Shown piece after piece: positions 35,126 through 40,562 of a stretch of DNA of 40,562 nt. The DNA comes from Anaerocolumna sp. GTDB lineage: Bacteria > Bacillota > Clostridia > Lachnospirales > Lachnospiraceae. A model generated the notes under the pieces. The model did not search any database. It was not told the origin of the DNA and saw only the letters and a program-made list of their open reading frames with translations. The stretch covers positions 1 through 40,562 of the forward strand of contig JAQSXJ010000036.1 in the NCBI GenBank assembly GCA_029256725.1. The letters run 5' to 3'. Both the position numbers and the translations under genes were made by a program. Position 1 is the stretch's first letter. Each line of letters begins with the position of its first letter.

Positions 35126-36121
35126 ATGAGACCGTCAAAAGTATACTATGAACCAGAGGTTCTGGAATATAAACTTGGTAAGGAATTACAGGATAAATAC
35201 AAGGATCTTCCCTGGATATCCATAGAGAACCACAATAACATTGAAGAACTTCGTACCAAGGAAAATACAGAATTTCAGAAACTTAAGACTTTATTAATAT
35301 TAGGTACCAGAAAGACTCATAAATACTCCCCTAATTACAAGGTATCTGATTATCTGGTACCCTTTACCTCCTCAGGATGCACGGCCATGTGTCTGTATTG
35401 TTATCTCGTTTGCAATTATAATAAATGTTCCTATCTCAGGGTGTTTGTTAACAGAGAGCAGATGATGGAACGACTCATACGTTTTTCCATGAAAACAGAA
35501 ACAGAGCAGGTGTTTGAAATCGGAAGTAACAGTGATCTGGTACTGGAGAATACAATTACCGGAAATCTGCCATGGATTGTTGAAGAATTTATAAAAAAAG
35601 GAAGGGGTAAACTGACCTTTCCTACCAAATTCAATATGATAGAACCGCTTCTAGGGCTGAACCATCAGGAAAGAGTGATCTTTCGTATGTCCGTCAATCC
35701 ACAGTATATTATCAGTAATATAGAAATAGGAACAGCTTCTCTCAATAACAGGATTGAGGCGGTCAACAAAATGGCAGCAGCAGGTTATCCGGTAGGTATT
35801 CTCATAGCGCCTGTAATAATGCTTCCTGACTGGCGAAAGATGTATGGTGAACTTCTTGATGTAATGGAGGAAAAGCTGTCACCGCAGGTAAAAAACACCA
35901 TGTTCCTGGAAATCATCTTTATGACCTATAGTTTTATTCATAGAAGCATTAATAATGAGGCTTTCCCGGAGGCTATTGAATTATATGATAAAGAGCTGAT
36001 GAGAGGCAGGGGGATGGGGAAATACTCCTATAAACAGGATTTAAGAGAAGAGGGAGAGGATTTTCTTTTAAATGAGATTGATAAACGGTTTGGAAAGGAT
36101 AAGATTCTTTACTTTAGTTAG
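35126..36121 (+). CDS. Spore-photoproduct-lyase-like radical SAM protein, 331 aa
   Basis: Similar over its whole length to SplB, which reverses the UV-induced thymine dimer of spores using a 4Fe-4S cluster and SAM. The cluster motif is C85-x3-C89-x2-C92 with Y91 and Y93 flanking the third Cys, as in B. subtilis. Further matches are LGTRKTHKYSP, KLTFPTKFN, FRMSVNPQYII and GKYSYKQDL near the end. The stretch FEIGSNSDLV aligns with FEASCTSDIV of B. subtilis, so the H-atom-donating Cys141 appears to be Ser (S134). Extra Cys residues at 96 and 101 follow the cluster motif. Function as a DNA repair lyase is therefore uncertain. Monocistronic. Confidence 0.85.
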   Translation: MRPSKVYYEPEVLEYKLGKELQDKYKDLPWISIENHNNIEELRTKENTEFQKLKTLLILGTRKTHKYSPNYKVSDYLVPFTSSGCTAMCLYCYLVCNYNKCSYLRVFVNREQMMERLIRFSMKTETEQVFEIGSNSDLVLENTITGNLPWIVEEFIKKGRGKLTFPTKFNMIEPLLGLNHQERVIFRMSVNPQYIISNIEIGTASLNNRIEAVNKMAAAGYPVGILIAPVIMLPDWRKMYGELLDVMEEKLSPQVKNTMFLEIIFMTYSFIHRSINNEAFPEAIELYDKELMRGRGMGKYSYKQDLREEGEDFLLNEIDKRFGKDKILYFS

Positions 36122-36127
36122 AGAATT

Positions 36128-36391
36128 TTAAAAAGAGGATTTCAAATAGGGGTAATTATAGACTGACAATGAATACCCTGCATCACCGGCTAATTCAGAT
36201 GATACAGGGGGCTCAAGGTAAGTTAAATTAAAAAATTTAATGCTATTAAAACAACCTCTGATAGGTTTGTTTCCGATGTGAAAAATCTCTGTTTCTATCT
36301 GTTCTTCTTCCAGTGTTTTAGCAACTTCCTCTAATGCTGTATAAGTACAGCCGTGTATATTAGGGCTTCCGTTAATCAGTAGAACCTTCAT
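36128..36391 (-). pseudogene. Truncated NAD(P)H-dependent FMN reductase (flavodoxin-like fold)
   Basis: Residues 1 to about 48 match the start of NADPH-dependent FMN reductase-like oxidoreductases: MKVLLINGSPNIHGCTYTAL, then EIFHIGNKPIRGC. Normal members run on for 130-160 further residues with a CxxC-type loop. Here the last 40 codons look unrelated and the frame stops seven bases from the SPL-like gene. The start still has GGAGAG upstream. The 3' part seems to have been deleted. Confidence 0.75.
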
Positions 36392-36543
36392 GTTAACTCT
36401 CCAATCTGTTCGCTTAAGCGTACACTTTTTAGCTTTAAATTAATATTAGCACGTAATTTCTCTGCGGAAAAGAGTAAAAAAGATTGTTTTTATTGACGGA
36501 TTTGTTACAATGTAAGTAAACTTTTTGGGACGTTAGGCAGGTA

Positions 36544-37962
36544 ATGAAAATGAATTTATATGACAGCCTTTTAAAATATAGTGAGGCCGGATACTATCCT
36601 ATGCATATGCCGGGACATAAGAGAAACAGCAGACTCCTTACCATGTGTGATCCCTATTCCATCGATATTACAGAGATAGATGATTTTGACAACCTTCACA
36701 GACCGGAAGGAATATTAAAAGCCGGAATGGAGGCTTGGGCCGGTTTATATAATTCCCGTAAAACCTATTATCTGGTAGGTGGAAGTTCAGCGGGAATTCT
36801 TACAGGCATCTCCGCCTGCACTGGCAGAGGCGATAAGGTTCTCGTGGCAAGAAACTGTCATAAGTCAGTTTATCATGCCCTTTATTTACGAGGTTTAAAA
36901 CCTGTATATCTATATCCTCCTGTAGTGAAAGAATTTGATATTAATGGAGGAATATTAGTGGAGCAAGTGGAAGAACACCTTAAAAGGCAGGAGGATATTA
37001 AATTAATCATAATCACCTCGCCGACATATGAAGGGATTGTATCAGATATCAGTGCTATTGCAGCAGCAGCTCATAAATACGGAATACCGTTGATGGTAGA
37101 TGAAGCACATGGCGCGCATTTGGGTTTTCATAAGGGTTTTCCGGAAACTGCAGTCAGACTGGGTGCTGATGTTGTGGTACACAGCATCCATAAGACTCTG
37201 CCAGCTTTTACTCAGACTGCGTTGTTGCATATAAACGGACAGTTGGTGGCGGAAGAGAAGATAGAACGTTATCTTTCCATATATCAGAGCTCCAGTCCCT
37301 CCTATGTGCTCATGTCAGGAATAGAAAAATGTCTGGAACTATTAAAAAATAATGGGGCAGAGTTGTTTGAGAGCTATGATAAGATGCTTTGCGGCTTTTA
37401 TAAAGAAGCAAAAGAATTCAAGAATATCAGGATTTTAACCGATAATACTGTTACGAGAGAAGGGTTTTACCGGTTTGATCCCTCTAAACTTGTCTTAAGT
37501 GTTAAAGGAACAAATATGACCGGTAAGGAGCTTTATGAAGTACTGCTTCATACCTATAAGATTCAGACGGAAATGGTTTCTAAGGATTATGTCCTTGGAA
37601 TGACGAGCATTGGTGATATACAGGAGGGATTTGACAGGCTGCTTGTTGCTCTTAAAGAAATCGACAGAAAGCTTAAGAAGGAAACCACAACCGATTGTGT
37701 TATGGAATTCGCACCCCCTGAAGCAGTAATGTCTTGTGAAGAGGCTCTGGGTACTACGTTAAAAGAGGTTCTGCTTTTAAATAGTGAAGGATTCATATCA
37801 GGGGAATATGTCTACTTATATCCGCCGGGAATACCTCTTCTGGTGCCGGGAGAGAGAATTGAAAAGGAATTGCTTAAACAGATTATCTCCTATAGAAAGC
37901 AGGGGTGGTCCTTACAAGGGCTATCAGATTACAGCGGAAACACAATCAAAGTTATCAGCTGA
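36544..37962 (+). CDS. PLP-dependent Orn/Lys/Arg decarboxylase-family protein (YaaO-like), 472 aa
   Basis: Fold-type I PLP enzyme of the lysine/arginine/ornithine decarboxylase group without the N-terminal wing domain. The start PMHMPGHKRN, NCHKS (H106 stacks on PLP), VDEAHGAHLGF (D186) and HSIHKTLPAFTQTA (Schiff-base K217) are all present, and the C-terminal domain ends near residue 470. The length agrees with B. subtilis YaaO (about 480). The position before a nucleotide kinase, yaaR, holB and yaaT is the same as in Bacillus. The actual substrate (Arg, Lys or Orn) cannot be decided. The ribosome site is weak (GGCAGG); a second ATG follows six bases later. Confidence 0.92.
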   Translation: MKMNLYDSLLKYSEAGYYPMHMPGHKRNSRLLTMCDPYSIDITEIDDFDNLHRPEGILKAGMEAWAGLYNSRKTYYLVGGSSAGILTGISACTGRGDKVLVARNCHKSVYHALYLRGLKPVYLYPPVVKEFDINGGILVEQVEEHLKRQEDIKLIIITSPTYEGIVSDISAIAAAAHKYGIPLMVDEAHGAHLGFHKGFPETAVRLGADVVVHSIHKTLPAFTQTALLHINGQLVAEEKIERYLSIYQSSSPSYVLMSGIEKCLELLKNNGAELFESYDKMLCGFYKEAKEFKNIRILTDNTVTREGFYRFDPSKLVLSVKGTNMTGKELYEVLLHTYKIQTEMVSKDYVLGMTSIGDIQEGFDRLLVALKEIDRKLKKETTTDCVMEFAPPEAVMSCEEALGTTLKEVLLLNSEGFISGEYVYLYPPGIPLLVPGERIEKELLKQIISYRKQGWSLQGLSDYSGNTIKVIS

Positions 37963-38028
37963 TAACCCCATTTCTTAAGGTTAAGTATAAAGGTTTGGTA
38001 TTAATAAGTCGGAAGGAAAATATAAAGT

Positions 38029-38619
38029 ATGCATAAGCTGTTTGTTGTAATGGGCAAGAGTGCATCGGGAAAAGATACGGTATTTAAAGAAATCACCCGT
38101 ATGGAGCTTAAATTAAAAACGGTTGCAGGGTACACTACAAGACCTATTAGGGACGGAGAAAAAAACGGTGACGAATACTTCTTTGTTACCAAAGAGGAAC
38201 TTTTAAGATTACAAGAGGATAACAAGGTAATCGAACATAGAGCATATGATACCATGCATGGAGTATGGGATTACTTTACGGTAGATGATGGACAGATTGA
38301 TTTTAACGAGACAAGCTCCATTATGATCGGGACTCTGGATACTTATCGAAAGATTCGGGAATACCTGGGAATAGACAGGGTGGTGCCCTTATATCTGGAA
38401 GTAGAGGACGGAATTCGACTGGAACGTGCCCTTGCCAGAGAAAAGACCCAGAAAAATCCTAAGTATACTGAATTATGCCGCAGGTTTCTGGCAGATGAAG
38501 AGGATTTTAAAGAAGAAAATCTTATAGAACTTGGTATAAATAAAAGATATAACAATGAAAATAGTGAAATATGTATCTTTAATATAGAAAAAGACATCAG
38601 GGAGAATATGGAAGATTAA
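38029..38619 (+). CDS. Divergent guanylate-kinase-like protein, 196 aa
   Basis: P-loop GKSASGKDT (residues 9-17) and TTRPIRDGEKNGDEYFFV (about 37-54), the GMP-binding motif of guanylate kinase, are clear, as is a conserved E in VIEHRAY. The segment equivalent to the YGT motif reads HGV, and the EIDVQG segment is not recognisable, so the acceptor site differs from standard Gmk. It lies where Bacillus has tmk in the yaaO-tmk-yaaQ-yaaR-holB-yaaT cluster. GGAAGG precedes the ATG. It may be a specialised nucleotide kinase; the cell probably has a standard gmk elsewhere. Confidence 0.8.
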   Translation: MHKLFVVMGKSASGKDTVFKEITRMELKLKTVAGYTTRPIRDGEKNGDEYFFVTKEELLRLQEDNKVIEHRAYDTMHGVWDYFTVDDGQIDFNETSSIMIGTLDTYRKIREYLGIDRVVPLYLEVEDGIRLERALAREKTQKNPKYTELCRRFLADEEDFKEENLIELGINKRYNNENSEICIFNIEKDIRENMED

Positions 38620-38784
38620 AATTTTTCTATTTATTTTACTTTGGTTATGCTATAATAAATCTGGAAATTGTCCATTAAGTTTAAGAAAAGTTGCAATTTC
38701 ATTATATATAATAGTAATTAAGATAAATGCAGCAGCTATAGAAGTTGAATCCATTTTACTGAAGAGGGGAGAGGAGTTAATTCT

Positions 38785-39225
38785 ATGGATATAAAAGTTA
38801 ATCAATTACAAGCCATAAATCAAGTTGAAGCGAAAGCACCTCTGCCTGAAGCAGATGGCTCCTTTAAGTTTACTTTGATCAGTAACATTGAGGAACAGGG
38901 ATTGAAAGAACGCTTAAATCTTATGATGGAGGACATTATTCAGCATGGCAAGAAGCTGGGTAAGCATATGGATGTCCGGGATATGAAAAGGTACAGACAA
39001 CTTATCAGGGAATTTATGAATGAGATTGTCAACCGTTCCCACAAATTCAGCAGGGAGAATTTTCTGGACAGAAGAGGCCGCCATCGTGTCTATGGTATGA
39101 TCAAGCTTATCGATCAGAACCTGGACGAGCTGGCAATGGAATTAATCAAGGATGAGAAGGATACCATAGCCATTCTAAATAAAATAGATGAAATTAAAGG
39201 ACTGCTGCTGGATATATTTGCCTAG
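38785..39225 (+). CDS. yaaR: YaaR family protein (DUF327), 146 aa
   Basis: Small all-helical cytosolic protein of unknown function, always near holB in Firmicutes. The core [46 protein letters not shown] (in parts about 75-117) is the family signature. GGGAGAGGAG precedes the ATG. It is separated from holB by 70 bases in the same direction. Confidence 0.9.
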   Translation: MDIKVNQLQAINQVEAKAPLPEADGSFKFTLISNIEEQGLKERLNLMMEDIIQHGKKLGKHMDVRDMKRYRQLIREFMNEIVNRSHKFSRENFLDRRGRHRVYGMIKLIDQNLDELAMELIKDEKDTIAILNKIDEIKGLLLDIFA

Positions 39226-39295
39226 AGAAGCATTTTTCGATTGATAAACCACAGAGGATGTTTTTGTTCAGTATTTGTAGCCCCTGAGGGGGCAG

Positions 39296-40300
39296 ATGGG
39301 AGTTATTGTGACTGGATTTAAGCAAATAATTGGTCATGAGCAGATTGCCGGACATTTAAGGACAGCAGCCGGAACAGGTACAGTATCCCATGCATATATA
39401 TTTGCAGGTGAAGACGGAATGGGAAAACACACGTTGGCTACTGCATTTGCGAAAAGCCTGCAGTGTGAAAACCTGGAAGCAGACGGTGAAAGCTGCGGTA
39501 CCTGTAAATCCTGCCTTCAGGCGGAATCAGGTAACCATCCTGACATTATCCACGTAACCCATGAAAAAGTAAGTCTTGGAGTGGATGATATCAGAAGTCA
39601 GTTAAACAATGATATACTGATAAAACCCTACAGCGGGGACCGCAAGATTTATATTGTGGATGAAGCAGAGAAGATGACGGAACAGGCGCAGAATGCTCTG
39701 CTAAAGACACTGGAATCTCCGCCGTCTTATGCTGTTATCATACTGTTGACCAATAATATTAACGCATTGCTGCAAACGATTCTGTCAAGATGTGTGGTGT
39801 TAAAACTAAATCCTGTAATGGAAGAGGATATTAAGAAGTATCTCATGGAGGTACAAAAGCTACCGGATTACCAGGCAGAGCTCAGCGCGGTTTTTGCACA
39901 GGGTAATGTGGGGAAAGCTATATCCTATGCTTCAAATGAGGATTTTACATCCATGAAGGACAAGATTCTTCATTTGCTGCGGTACATTGATCAGATGGAG
40001 CTCCATGAGCTGATAGATGGTCTTAAGAATATTTCGGAACAAAAGAACCGCATCGATGAATACCTGGATATGATTACCTTGTGGTTCAGAGATGTTTTGA
40101 TGTATAAGGTTACAAAAGATATCAACCTTTTAATCTTTAAAGGGGAATACTCAGAGATTACAAGACAGGCCGGAAAGAGAAGTTATGAAGGCCTTGAGAA
40201 TATCATTAAGGCAGTAGAGAGAGCCAAGATACGCCTTAATGCCAATGTAAATTTTGACATTGTAATGGAACTTATGTTTCTTACCATAAAAGAGAATTAG
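39296..40300 (+). CDS. holB: DNA polymerase III subunit delta' HolB, 334 aa
   Basis: Clamp-loader subunit. FKQIIGHEQIAGHLRTA starts the AAA+ fold. GEDGMGKHT is the P-loop, and four Cys around CGTCKSC (about 62-72) form the zinc module. IYIVDEAEKMTEQAQNALLKTLESPP is the Walker B/sensor region (about 119-144), and LSRC follows. The length is normal. GAGGGGG lies close before the ATG. The order yaaR-holB-yaaT is conserved with Bacillus. Confidence 0.94.
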   Translation: MGVIVTGFKQIIGHEQIAGHLRTAAGTGTVSHAYIFAGEDGMGKHTLATAFAKSLQCENLEADGESCGTCKSCLQAESGNHPDIIHVTHEKVSLGVDDIRSQLNNDILIKPYSGDRKIYIVDEAEKMTEQAQNALLKTLESPPSYAVIILLTNNINALLQTILSRCVVLKLNPVMEEDIKKYLMEVQKLPDYQAELSAVFAQGNVGKAISYASNEDFTSMKDKILHLLRYIDQMELHELIDGLKNISEQKNRIDEYLDMITLWFRDVLMYKVTKDINLLIFKGEYSEITRQAGKRSYEGLENIIKAVERAKIRLNANVNFDIVMELMFLTIKEN

Positions 40301-40346
40301 AGAATGATTATTTTACATGTGCTATAGCATGCAGATGGGAACTGGT

Positions 40347-40405
40347 GTGGAAGTTAGATAGCAGTTTCCGCTTTTGACTGGAGTGCGTAAAGGCGCGAAT
40401 GGAGG
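40347..40405 (+). repeat. Two-hairpin leader repeat carrying the yaaT ribosome site
   Basis: Arms GTGGAA (40347-40352) and TTCCGC (40366-40371), linker TTTTGACTGGAG, arms TGCGT and GCGCG around an AAAG loop (40384-40397), then AATGGAGGTTAGT and the yaaT ATG. About 37 of 46 bases match 6801-6846 in the array; stem differences keep pairing (C-G to U-G). GGAGG at 40401-40405 is the ribosome site. Confidence 0.78.
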
Positions 40406-40410
40406 TTAGT

Positions 40411-40562
40411 ATGACGAATGTTATAGGTGTCCGGTTCAGAAGAGCGGGCAAGATATATTTTTTTGATCCTGCCGGTTATGAGATAAAGCAGGGAGACTAT
40501 GTAATAGTGGAAACTGCCAGAGGGGTTGAATACGGACATGTTGTTATCGGACCCAGGGATGT
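40411..40562 (+). CDS. yaaT: PSP1-domain protein YaaT (RicT), 5' part only
   Basis: The first 50 residues are visible before the window ends: NVIGVRFRRAGKIYFFDPAG, then GDYVIVETARGVEYGHVVIG, the start of a PSP1 domain as in B. subtilis YaaT/RicT. That protein works in a complex with YlbF and YmcA on RNase Y and sporulation phosphorelay output. The cysteines for Fe-S binding lie beyond the edge. GGAGG sits six bases before the ATG within a hairpin leader. Position after holB confirms the identity. Confidence 0.92.
   Translation, partial: MTNVIGVRFRRAGKIYFFDPAGYEIKQGDYVIVETARGVEYGHVVIGPRD

Noticed and set aside
40354..40539. 61-codon minus-strand frame at the window end
   Set aside because: It is antisense to yaaT and its leader; the sense frame has clear PSP1-domain similarity.

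Overview
The window looks like chromosomal DNA of an anaerobic, low-GC, endospore-forming Firmicute of the Lachnospiraceae (Clostridium cluster XIVa, Lachnoclostridium/Anaerocolumna-like). The inference rests on strong AGGAGG ribosome sites, AT-rich spacers, a DUF3881 protein typical of that family, a clostridial AdhE with Rex-type operators, a V-type ATPase operon, a spore-photoproduct-lyase relative and the Bacillus-type yaaO...yaaR-holB-yaaT neighbourhood. Species cannot be fixed from the sequence alone.

Layout. 1-2.3 kb: 3' end of parA, parB (with a perfect parS site inside its coding sequence) and a DUF4446 membrane protein, closed by a strong terminator. 2.3-6.4 kb: bifunctional aldehyde/alcohol dehydrogenase adhE on the minus strand and a divergent HD-GYP gene, sharing a spacer with two Rex-type operators. 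6.4-8.3 kb: a degenerate array of hairpin repeats in front of a DUF3881 gene, then tRNA-Arg(CCU). 8.3-9.8 kb: D-Ala-D-Ala carboxypeptidase. 10.1-16.1 kb: minus-strand L-arabinose locus araB-araA-araD with its GntR/LacI-type repressor araR and AraR-like boxes. 16.3-25.1 kb: complete minus-strand V-type ATPase operon in the order G/H-like, C, I, K, F, E, A, B, D, with RNA hairpins between several cistrons. 25.4-27.1 kb: trmB, a 48-residue small ORF, thioredoxin, tRNA-Lys(CUU). 27.4-28.9 kb: a very AT-rich group of a two-helix membrane miniprotein, a secreted protein of unknown function and a stand-alone LytTR regulator. 29.4-33.0 kb: lipoprotein, chemoreceptor, methyltransferase. 33.1-36.4 kb: argC with a perfect ARG box, a His-rich CsoR/RcnR-family metal sensor, an SPL-like radical SAM protein and a truncated flavodoxin-fold gene. 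36.5-40.56 kb: PLP decarboxylase (YaaO-like), guanylate-kinase-like protein, yaaR, holB and the 5' end of yaaT (ricT).

How it works together. The metabolic genes fit a fermentative sugar user: arabinose enters the pentose phosphate pathway through AraA/B/D, acetyl-CoA is reduced to ethanol by AdhE under redox (Rex-type) control, and the V-type ATPase couples ATP to ion movement. parAB and the yaa/holB cluster are replication and segregation genes that lie near oriC in Bacillus.

The most unusual signal is not a protein. A modular two-hairpin RNA-like repeat occurs directly upstream of four genes or operon segments (DUF3881, ntpF, csoR, yaaT). Its stems keep pairing although the bases change between copies, and the element usually ends next to a ribosome binding site. 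Other points worth attention are an SPL-like enzyme in which the hydrogen-donor Cys appears to be Ser, a metal sensor with a His-rich tail giving an H-C-H-C ligand pattern, and the LytTR/secreted-protein/miniprotein module.
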